From Colwellia psychrerythraea (lineage in GTDB: Bacteria; Pseudomonadota; Gammaproteobacteria; Enterobacterales; Alteromonadaceae), in contig NZ_JQEC01000042.1 of the NCBI RefSeq assembly GCF_000764185.1, positions 124,001 to 188,000 of the forward strand: 64,000 bases of DNA. The letters run 5' to 3'. Each line of letters opens with the position of its first letter. Position 1 is the first letter of the stretch. Of this stretch, positions 56,652-64,000 are shown piece after piece. A program made the position numbers and the translations under genes. Under the pieces are notes generated by a model. The model was not told the DNA's origin. It worked only from the letters and a program-made list of their open reading frames with translations, and did not search any database.

Positions 56652-57089
56652 TTATATGGATGCTTGTTCTAAGAGTTTTTCAATAATAGCCCTATTGGCT
56701 TCTGGAAAACTAAGTGTGGACAATACACTTAAGGTAAACCAACCCTCACCCTGCCCTTCTTGGGCACTTGGCTCACCAATAAAATTATCGACAATAAATA
56801 CATCTAAACAAACTGTTTTATCTCCCTGCTCTGTTCCTTCTTTACCGCGGTAAGTATGCTCAATCTTGAGCAGTGGTTGACAAGATAAAACATCAATCGC
56901 CACCTCCTCTTTAAGCTCTCTAGCCAGCGCTTGTGCAACTGTTTCATTACTTTCCAACTTACCACCAGGGAATTCCCACTTTCCTCCCTGGTGAGCGGCT
57001 TCAAGACGTTTGGTTAAAAAGTATTGAGTACTAGCTTCTTCACTCGTTCGGGTAATAATGCCTACGGCAACATGAACAATTTTATTCAT
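56652..57089 (-). CDS. mutT: 8-oxo-dGTP diphosphatase, Nudix family
   Basis: A 145-residue Nudix hydrolase with the Nudix box (GGKLESNETVAQALARELKE, then EV) and the MutT start IVHVAVGIITR. It removes 8-oxo-dGTP from the nucleotide pool. It lies next to secA as in E. coli. Confidence 0.92.
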   Translation of the reverse strand: MNKIVHVAVGIITRTSEEASTQYFLTKRLEAAHQGGKWEFPGGKLESNETVAQALARELKEEVAIDVLSCQPLLKIEHTYRGKEGTEQGDKTVCLDVFIVDNFIGEPSAQEGQGEGWFTLSVLSTLSFPEANRAIIEKLLEQASI

Positions 57090-57139
57090 AATTTCTCTTC
57101 TAATAACAACTACTCGACTTCGAAGTGAAGCGAAAAAAA

Positions 57140-57167
57140 AATGCCAGTCATTTGACTGGCATTTTTA
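57140..57167 (-). terminator. Terminator of secA
   Basis: AATGCCAGTCA/TGACTGGCATT, an 11-bp stem with a short loop and flanking A and T runs, placed 15 bases after the secA stop. It may act in both directions. Confidence 0.85.
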
Positions 57168-57181
57168 ATAACAATATTAAG

Positions 57182-59863
57182 TTAAGCTAACTTACCATGA
57201 CACTGCTTATACTTTTTACCTGAGCCGCAAGGACATACTTCATTACGACCTACACGAGGCATTTGTCTATCTTCATTAGGATTGGTAATCGATTGATGTT
57301 TAAAGTCCATTGGAATTTCTTCAGCCTTTCTACGTTGCTCTTCTACGGCTTCGACATCAGACTCAGCACGAATTTGTACTTTAGACAAAATACCAACTAC
57401 ATCAAACTTTAAGTTATCTAACATTTCGGTAAACAACTGAAAAGATTCGCGCTTAAACTCTTGTTTAGGATTCTTCTGAGCGTGAGCACGCAAGCCGATA
57501 CCCTGGCGTAAATGATCCATTGCTGATAAATGTTCTTTCCAATGTGAGTCTAAGCTTTGTAACATCACCGCTTTTTCAAACTGACGTAGCACATCTACGC
57601 CAACTGCTGCTTCTTTATCTTTATAAGCTTGTTCAAATTCAGTGACAATTTTCTCACGCAAGCTTTCTTCATGAAGCTTATTATCTTGTTCAAGCCACTT
57701 TGCAATAGTTAAGTCTGTAGCGTAATCACCTTTCAATTGTTCTTCAAGGCCTTGAATATCCCACATCTCGTCTAATGATTGACGAGGAATATGTTGGTCA
57801 ATGACACCATTTATGACGTCGCTACGAATAGCATCAACAACTTCACCAATCTCTTCATTATCTAGTAATTCATTACGTTGTTCATAGATAACACCACGTT
57901 GATCATTAGCAACATCATCGTACTCTAATAACTGCTTACGCATATCAAAGTTACGACCTTCAACTTTTCGCTGGGCGTTTTCGATACTACGAGTTACCCA
58001 AGGGTGTTCAATTGCTTCGCCATGTTCCATACCTAACTTGCGCATCATATTTGAAATACGCTCAGAGGCAAATATACGCATCAATGAATCTTCCATTGAT
58101 AAGTAAAAACGAGTGGAGCCTTCATCGCCTTGACGACCTGAACGACCACGTAATTGGTTATCAATTCGACGCGATTCATGACGTTCTGTCGCAACTATAT
58201 GTAAACCGCCTAACTCAAGCACACGATCATGGTCAATTTTCCACTGCGCTTTAGCTTTAGCAATATCGTCTTCACTAGCGTTGGTTAATTTTGCGATTAT
58301 GGCATCCAAATTACCACCTAAAACGATATCAGTACCACGACCTGCCATATTGGTAGCAATAGTCACTGCACCTTCTTTACCCGCATCAGCAACAATTTCA
58401 GCTTCTTGTTGATGGAATTTGGCATTAAGTACTTTGTGCTTAATTTTTTGTTTCTTCAAGAAGTCAGATAAAAACTCTGAAGTCTCAATGGCAATAGTAC
58501 CAACCAATACTGGTTGACCACGTTTTACGCAATCTTGAATGTCAGCTAAAATAGCTTCAAATTTTTCATCACCCGTTAAGTAAATCAGATCAGCCAAATC
58601 TTTACGAACCATAGGCTGATTGGTTGGGATAATAACGGTTTCTAAGCCATAGATATGATTAAATTCAAACGCTTCAGTATCGGCAGTACCTGTCATACCT
58701 GATAGTTTTTGATAAATTCTAAAGTAGTTTTGGAAAGTAATTGAAGCTAGTGTCTGATTTTCATTTTGAATATTAACGCCTTCTTTTGCTTCTACAGCCT
58801 GATGAAGACCTTCAGACCAACGACGACCTTCCATAGTTCGACCGGTGTGCTCATCAACAATAACTACTTCACCGTCTTTAACGATATAATCAACATCTTT
58901 TTGAAATAGTTTATGAGCACGAAGTGCCGCCATAACATGATGTAATAAAGTGATATTAGCTGCTGAAAATAAGGTATCCCCAGCAATTAACAACTCTTTT
59001 TCCACCATAATTTCTTCAATATGAATTTGACCACGTTCGGTTAAATAAACTTGTTTGGCTTTTTCATCAATGGTGTAATCACCAGTACTTTCTTCACCTT
59101 CTTTATCTTCTTCTTCTTGTTGTTCAAGCGTTGGTACAACAACATTGATGGTTTTATACAATGCTGAACTATCTTCAGCTTGACCAGATATGATAAGTGG
59201 CGTTCTTGCTTCATCAATTAAGATTGAATCGACTTCATCGATAATGGCAAAGTGCAATGGTTTTTGAGAGCGTTCTTGCGGAGAGAACACCATATTGTCA
59301 CGTAAATAATCAAAACCAAATTCATTATTGGTACCGTAAGTGATATCTGATTGATATGCTGCTTGTTTATCTTCAGTTGTCATGCCTGCGACATTACAAC
59401 CAACAGTTAAACCAAGAAACTCAAATAAAGGACGGCTCCAATCGGCATCACGCGTAGCTAAATAATCATTAACCGTAATAACATGAACACCCTTACCTGT
59501 TAATGCGTTTAAATATGAGGGTAAAGTTGCAGTTAGAGTTTTACCTTCACCAGTTCTCATTTCAGCAATTTTGCCTTCATTAAGTACCATGCCACCAATC
59601 ATTTGCACATCAAAATGGCGCATGCTAAATACACGTTTACTGGCTTCTCTTACCACAGCAAAAGCTTCTGCTAACAATTGTTCTACAGTTTCCCCTTGAG
59701 AAAACCGGTCTTTGAACTCAATGGTTTTAGCTTTTAATTCTTCATCACTTAACGCTTCTAAAACGGGTTCAAGTGCATTGATCTTAGTAACTTCTTTACC
59801 CATTTGTTTCAGCAATCTATCATTTCGACTACCAAACATTTTTGTTAACAAACTTCCAAACAT
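57182..59863 (-). CDS. secA: Preprotein translocase ATPase SecA
   Basis: A 893-residue motor with Walker [28 protein letters not shown], the [14 protein letters not shown] and [14 protein letters not shown] helicase motifs, and the C-terminal zinc site [14 protein letters not shown] that binds SecB. It drives proteins through SecYEG. No secM-like gene lies upstream. Confidence 0.97.
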   Translation of the reverse strand: MFGSLLTKMFGSRNDRLLKQMGKEVTKINALEPVLEALSDEELKAKTIEFKDRFSQGETVEQLLAEAFAVVREASKRVFSMRHFDVQMIGGMVLNEGKIAEMRTGEGKTLTATLPSYLNALTGKGVHVITVNDYLATRDADWSRPLFEFLGLTVGCNVAGMTTEDKQAAYQSDITYGTNNEFGFDYLRDNMVFSPQERSQKPLHFAIIDEVDSILIDEARTPLIISGQAEDSSALYKTINVVVPTLEQQEEEDKEGEESTGDYTIDEKAKQVYLTERGQIHIEEIMVEKELLIAGDTLFSAANITLLHHVMAALRAHKLFQKDVDYIVKDGEVVIVDEHTGRTMEGRRWSEGLHQAVEAKEGVNIQNENQTLASITFQNYFRIYQKLSGMTGTADTEAFEFNHIYGLETVIIPTNQPMVRKDLADLIYLTGDEKFEAILADIQDCVKRGQPVLVGTIAIETSEFLSDFLKKQKIKHKVLNAKFHQQEAEIVADAGKEGAVTIATNMAGRGTDIVLGGNLDAIIAKLTNASEDDIAKAKAQWKIDHDRVLELGGLHIVATERHESRRIDNQLRGRSGRQGDEGSTRFYLSMEDSLMRIFASERISNMMRKLGMEHGEAIEHPWVTRSIENAQRKVEGRNFDMRKQLLEYDDVANDQRGVIYEQRNELLDNEEIGEVVDAIRSDVINGVIDQHIPRQSLDEMWDIQGLEEQLKGDYATDLTIAKWLEQDNKLHEESLREKIVTEFEQAYKDKEAAVGVDVLRQFEKAVMLQSLDSHWKEHLSAMDHLRQGIGLRAHAQKNPKQEFKRESFQLFTEMLDNLKFDVVGILSKVQIRAESDVEAVEEQRRKAEEIPMDFKHQSITNPNEDRQMPRVGRNEVCPCGSGKKYKQCHGKLA

Positions 59864-59977
59864 CTTATTTAAACCATTTAGTGATAATTATCAGTGGCTA
59901 TACCCGTTACCTTGGTACCGAGTATATCTGCCACCTTATGTGAATTGATTATGATAACCGCTTAACGTTCTACTCGG

Positions 59978-60874
59978 TTATTTCCCTTTGCGATAAACAA
60001 ACTTAATAGGATTAATTTGTTTATTATTTCGTAATATTTCATAGTGGACATGTGGTCCGGTAGAGCGGCCTGTGCTGCCCATACGCGCAATCATTTGTCC
60101 TTTATTAACAACGTCACCTACATTTACTAATAAATCTTTATTATGACCATAACGAGTTGTTAATCCCTCACCGTGGTTTATTTCAATTAAATTTCCATAG
60201 CCATATCGTTTACTCGCCCAAGTTATGACTCCTGAAGCTGTAGCTATGATCGCAGTGTCTTCTTTGCCTGCAAAATCAACGCCTTTATGCATAGTTGGTT
60301 TGCCATTAAATGGGTCTTTACGGACGCCGTAATAAGAAGATAACCAACCCTTAGCTATAGGTCGCCCTGACAAGTAACCATTACTTTGTATATGGTGACC
60401 AAATGTTAAAGATTCAAGCATTTGTAATTGTTTTTCTTCGTAATTTATTTTACTTTCAAATTGCTCTATTTCGTTAAAAATTTGCTCAAGTGTTTTGTTA
60501 TTTATCGGAAAACTAGCGGTTGAAGGCCCACCACTTGCTGGTAGCTGACTAAAGTTGAACTCTTTCTCAGGAATATTTGCATCCTCAGCTAAGCGGTCAC
60601 CAAGGGCATTTAGCCGTAAGACCTGACTTTGTAACTCGGCAAGTTTAACAGTCAAGGCGGTAACCTTTTGTTTTTCTATTAAATTGGGAGTTGAATCAAG
60701 GTATGATAATACTTGATATTTATTGCCATCGGGTTGTAATTCATTACTGACAACAAGATGAACAATACCACCTGAAATTAAAGCAAACGCACACACTGCT
60801 GACAACCAATGCAATTTAGTGAGTTGCATTGAAAATCTGACGTTTTTTCCTCTGTATAGTAGTGTTAAACTCAT
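59978..60874 (-). CDS. M23-family (LytM) peptidase
   Basis: A 298-residue protein with an N-terminal membrane helix (about 25-45), a coiled coil (about 65-165) and a LytM domain with HKGVDFAG and GPHVHYEIL zinc-ligand motifs, all intact. It probably cuts peptidoglycan cross-links in the periplasm. A gene of this kind is commonly found between secA and the dciA/lpxC genes in this order. Confidence 0.88.
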   Translation of the reverse strand: MSLTLLYRGKNVRFSMQLTKLHWLSAVCAFALISGGIVHLVVSNELQPDGNKYQVLSYLDSTPNLIEKQKVTALTVKLAELQSQVLRLNALGDRLAEDANIPEKEFNFSQLPASGGPSTASFPINNKTLEQIFNEIEQFESKINYEEKQLQMLESLTFGHHIQSNGYLSGRPIAKGWLSSYYGVRKDPFNGKPTMHKGVDFAGKEDTAIIATASGVITWASKRYGYGNLIEINHGEGLTTRYGHNKDLLVNVGDVVNKGQMIARMGSTGRSTGPHVHYEILRNNKQINPIKFVYRKGK

Positions 60875-60933
60875 AGGACTCTATTTCAGTTAATTTATTC
60901 AGTTTGCCTTAGCACTGAATTTTGGTAGTTATA

Positions 60934-61440
60934 ATGGCTAGAAAATCAAAAGTCCCTATTAATATGTCTTCACTCCTGCAAACAACGACAGGCACTTTGG
61001 CACATATTCAGGAAAAAACCAACTCTTTGACTATATTGGCTGACATTGTACGGCAAATATGCCCTGATTTACCAGCAGATGCTTGGCATATTGCCAATTG
61101 CCGTCACGACACCCTGATTATAGAGGTTAAGTCACCCGTTTGGGGGCAAAGATTACAGTTTGAAAGAAACAATATCTGCAACGCGTTAGTAAATAGTACT
61201 GATGGTAACTTCCAAAAAATTGAAATAAAAGTTAACCCGCAAGGTTTTCGCCAACAACGCCATGAAATTACCGAAAAATCACGTGCTGAGCTTTTGCAGT
61301 CTGCGCCATTACATTCGGTAGAAAGCAATACTGTTGTTAATGAAAAAACCGCTAAACAATTTTTAGCTATTGCGCAGAATGCACCAAAGGGTTTGAAGGA
61401 AAAGTTAGAAAAATTAGCTCGTGTTGCTGGGAAAACGTAG
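60934..61440 (+). CDS. dciA: DciA-like (DUF721) protein
   Basis: Starting at the ATG at 60934 gives 168 residues; the frame extends to a TTG at 60922. The DUF721 core is seen in LTILADIVRQICPDLPADAW and LIIEVKSPVWGQRLQFERNN. DciA proteins help load the replicative helicase DnaB in bacteria lacking DnaC. The gene is divergent from the M23 gene and convergent with lpxC. Confidence 0.82.
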   Translation: MARKSKVPINMSSLLQTTTGTLAHIQEKTNSLTILADIVRQICPDLPADAWHIANCRHDTLIIEVKSPVWGQRLQFERNNICNALVNSTDGNFQKIEIKVNPQGFRQQRHEITEKSRAELLQSAPLHSVESNTVVNEKTAKQFLAIAQNAPKGLKEKLEKLARVAGKT

Positions 61441-61476
61441 CTGAATAGAGCTATGTGCGAATGTAGATAATTGATG

Positions 61477-61521
61477 ATGCGAATACAACATTTCGAATCA
61501 AGTACTTAGTATTCGCATTTT
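61477..61521 (+). terminator. Putative terminator between dciA and lpxC
   Basis: ATGCGAATAC (61477-61486) pairs with GTATTCGCAT (61509-61518), followed by TTT. The 22-base loop makes it weaker than the others. Confidence 0.5.
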
Positions 61522-61542
61522 AATGTAAAGTTAGCCCGTTAA

Positions 61543-62460
61543 CTAAAATGCAGTGGCATTTATTTCCTGATATTCTATCGGCGAAGCTTTATCACCTTCA
61601 TACGTTACCCATTCCCATGAATCGGTTCGTTTGAATACTTCTCTTAATAAAATATTATTTAGGCCATGACCTGACTTGAAGGCGTTGAATTCACCTAAAA
61701 TACTTGCACTGCCCATATATAGATCGCCAATGGCATCAAGTATTTTATGCTTAACAAACTCGTCATCATATCGTAATTCATTTTTATTGAGCATGCGGTA
61801 GTTATCCAGCACTATAGCATTTTCTAAACTGCCACCTAACGCCAAATTATGAGAACGTAAAAACTCAATATCCTTCATAAAACCAAACGTTCTCGCTCGG
61901 CTAATTTCTTTAATATAAGAACAACTTGAAAAATCCATACTCATGGTTTGGCAGGTTTTTTCAATTACAGGGTGCTCAAATTCAATAGAAAAATTAACTC
62001 TAAAACCTTCATAGGGCAGTAATTCTGCCCATTTATCACCTTCTTCAACGCGGATTGGCTTTTTAATGCGCAAAAAACGTTTAGCGACATTTAAAGTCTC
62101 AATACCAACAGATTGAATTAAGTAAACGAAAGGCAAGGCGCTACCATCCATAATTGGAATTTCAGCAGCATCAACATCAACAATTAAATTATCAATACCT
62201 AAGCCTGCAACTGCTGAGAGTAAATGCTCAACAGTTGAAACTTTAACTTGTTGCTCGTTAACTAAACATGTACATAACGTTGTTTCACCCACAGCTTCAG
62301 GTGTCGCTTTAATATCGACCACAGGGTCAAGATCAATTCGACGGAAAACAATACCGGTGTTTGCTGGCGCAGGACGGAGAGTAACCTGCACTTTTTCACC
62401 TTTATGTAAACCAACACCTACTGTTGAAACACTCGTTTTTAATGTACGTTGCTTAATCAT
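61543..62460 (-). CDS. lpxC: UDP-3-O-acyl-GlcNAc deacetylase
   Basis: A 305-residue zinc deacetylase with the family start [22 protein letters not shown], zinc ligand in [16 protein letters not shown] and [12 protein letters not shown] with a further His (KSGHGLNN). It does the committed step of lipid A synthesis. It is downstream of ftsZ, as usual. Confidence 0.97.
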   Translation of the reverse strand: MIKQRTLKTSVSTVGVGLHKGEKVQVTLRPAPANTGIVFRRIDLDPVVDIKATPEAVGETTLCTCLVNEQQVKVSTVEHLLSAVAGLGIDNLIVDVDAAEIPIMDGSALPFVYLIQSVGIETLNVAKRFLRIKKPIRVEEGDKWAELLPYEGFRVNFSIEFEHPVIEKTCQTMSMDFSSCSYIKEISRARTFGFMKDIEFLRSHNLALGGSLENAIVLDNYRMLNKNELRYDDEFVKHKILDAIGDLYMGSASILGEFNAFKSGHGLNNILLREVFKRTDSWEWVTYEGDKASPIEYQEINATAF

Positions 62461-62729
62461 ATTAGCCTCGCTTACCTTGCTTTTTATTTGTTAATAAATG
62501 CTGTTACTTTTATAAATGCCATTTTATTTACCAACCATTAAATAAATAGCTACACATTTATTCTTAGCATTTAATCCCACCACTAAGCTGAACTAGCACC
62601 CACTCATACATAACGTAAGAGTTGCAGCAGCTAAGTCAATTTAATGGGCGCATAATATATCAGAAAAAAGCATTAAAATCAAAAACACCACTAATTACTA
62701 GACTGACTTTATAACAACTTAGTAACTAA

Positions 62730-63887
62730 TTAGTCAGCTTGCTTACGCAAAAATGCCGGAATATCTAAATAGGTATCTAAATCAGTAGCAACCGCTTTTT
62801 GGGCATTACTATCTGTCATTGCTATTGGTTCGGCTACGCTATTTGGTTGTGCCGTTGGAGCATAATCAGCACCCACAACTTTTGGCTCTGCCATTGGCGT
62901 AGGGTTGACTAAAGTGATATCAGGTTTACTTTCAGCGCCAATACCTGTCGCAACAACGGTAACGCGAAGCTCATCAGTCATGTCCATATCAATGACAGCA
63001 CCAACAACAACAGTAGCGTTTTCAGAAGCAAATGCTTTTACTGCATTACCTACAGTCTCAAACTCGTCGATGCTAATATCCATACCAGCAGTGATATTAA
63101 CAAGAATACCGCGAGCGCCCGCTAAATCAACATCTTCAAGTAACGGACTTGAAATAGCTGCATCAGCTGCCTCTTGTGCTCGATCATCGCCAGAAGCAGT
63201 GCCAGAACCCATCATAGCAGTGCCCATTTCAGACATTACCGTACGTACATCAGCAAAATCGACATTGATTAAACCAGGACGAGTAATTAATTCGGCAATA
63301 CCTTGTACCGCGCCAAGTAAAACATTATTAGCGGCTTTGAACGCATCTAATAAACTTGTACCTGGGCCAAGAACTTTCAGTAATTTTTCATTCGGGATAG
63401 TGATCAATGAATCAACATTTTTAGATAAAAACTCAATACCTTGATCCGCATAGTTCATGCGTTTCTTACCTTCAAATGGGAAGGGTTTAGTGACTACAGC
63501 AACGGTCAATATGCCCATTTCTTTCGCAATTTCAGCAACTACAGGTGCAGCACCAGTACCTGTGCCACCGCCCATACCAGCAGCGATAAAGATCATATCG
63601 GCACCTTGTAAAGCTTGCTTAATTGTTTCTCTATCCTCTTCAGCTGCACAACGGCCTATTTCAGGATTTGCGCCAGCGCCTAAACCTTTAGTGACATCAG
63701 CACCAAGCTGTAATGTTACATCTGCAGAAGAGTTACGCAGCGCTTGTGAGTCTGTATTTGCGGTAACAAACTCAACCCCTTCAATCGTCTGTGAAACCAT
63801 GTGCTCAACGGCATTACCACCACCGCCACCAACGCCGATAACTTTGATTATCGCTTCTTCGTTATGGTCTTCCATTAATTCAAACAT
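62730..63887 (-). CDS. ftsZ: Cell division GTPase FtsZ
   Basis: A 385-residue tubulin homologue with GVGGGGGNAVEHM, the GGGTGTGAAP tubulin signature, the T7 loop (NVDFADVRTVMS) and the conserved C-terminal peptide (LDIPAFLRKQAD) that binds FtsA and ZipA. It forms the Z-ring. ftsA would lie upstream beyond the window. Confidence 0.97.
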   Translation of the reverse strand: MFELMEDHNEEAIIKVIGVGGGGGNAVEHMVSQTIEGVEFVTANTDSQALRNSSADVTLQLGADVTKGLGAGANPEIGRCAAEEDRETIKQALQGADMIFIAAGMGGGTGTGAAPVVAEIAKEMGILTVAVVTKPFPFEGKKRMNYADQGIEFLSKNVDSLITIPNEKLLKVLGPGTSLLDAFKAANNVLLGAVQGIAELITRPGLINVDFADVRTVMSEMGTAMMGSGTASGDDRAQEAADAAISSPLLEDVDLAGARGILVNITAGMDISIDEFETVGNAVKAFASENATVVVGAVIDMDMTDELRVTVVATGIGAESKPDITLVNPTPMAEPKVVGADYAPTAQPNSVAEPIAMTDSNAQKAVATDLDTYLDIPAFLRKQAD

Positions 63888-64000
63888 TCTCTCTCTCCGT
63901 TTTACTTACAATTACTTAAAATACTTAATAAATCGTTGTTATATATATTTGTCTCAACACCGATTCGAGATAGCTGTTAGTTCCATTTAACAGCTCACAA

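Noticed and set aside
62905..63990. Long plus-strand open frames opposite ftsZ
   Set aside because: Antisense shadows of ftsZ with Ser/Ala/Pro-rich low-complexity text and no ribosome binding site.

Overview
The window looks like a chromosomal segment from a marine gammaproteobacterium of the order Alteromonadales, most likely Colwelliaceae (Colwellia or Thalassotalea-like). This rests on the low GC content, the E. coli-like orders rsmI/lpoA-yraN-diaA-dolP, rplM-rpsI-petABC-sspAB, pilABCD-coaE-zapD-yacG and ftsZ-lpxC-dciA-M23-secA-mutT, and the many secreted proteins with PPC and PKD domains, large TonB receptors and CadC/TolB hybrid regulators. The genus is an inference; no rRNA gene is present. 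I see no tRNA gene, CRISPR array or intact insertion sequence.

Region 1 (1-16.9 kb) is an extracellular degradation and uptake region. It holds the 3' part of a secreted PPP-type phosphatase, a membrane-bound CadC/TolB regulator, a small Pro/His-rich exported protein, a 1721-residue protein with two complete M9 collagenase modules, a large TonB-dependent receptor, and a purple-acid-phosphatase-like enzyme with three alternating PKD-PPC pairs. The collagenase and receptor genes diverge from a 1-kb intergenic region with a strong hairpin and paired TTGTATACAA palindromes.

Region 2 (17-24.4 kb) is a small glycan locus: a PLP-dependent Cys/Met lyase, a GH97 enzyme with the residues of the retaining alpha-galactosidase branch, a six-hairpin glycosidase-like lipoprotein and a MelR-like AraC regulator. 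Together these suggest alpha-galactoside use. Behind the regulator lie relics of an XdhC/CoxI gene.

Region 3 (24.4-28.7 kb) is a bufferin-type RiPP operon. Its order is YHS-domain protein, thioredoxin, DUF2282 precursor peptide (BufA1-like), DUF692/MNIO enzyme (BufB-like), DUF2063 partner (BufC-like) and DoxX, with a divergent AraC regulator. Known bufferins are copper-binding modified peptides, so this is probably a metal-stress operon. It is the most interesting system in the window.

Region 4 (28.9-34.6 kb) has a second CadC/TolB regulator divergent from an esterase, a beta-lactamase-fold serine hydrolase and a PD40 propeller protein. The last two genes are more GC-rich than their surroundings.

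Region 5 (34.9-64 kb) is mostly core genome. It contains RNase P RNA (rnpB), a VWA lipoprotein/ECF sigma/putative anti-sigma operon, rsmI, lpoA-yraN-diaA-dolP, sspAB, the cytochrome bc1 complex, rpsI/rplM, the type IV pilus genes pilABCD with coaE, zapD and yacG, mutT, secA, an M23 peptidase, a DciA-like gene, lpxC and ftsZ. Start sites were moved from the longest reading frame where a Shine-Dalgarno sequence, signal peptide or family length pointed to an internal start; each case is noted.
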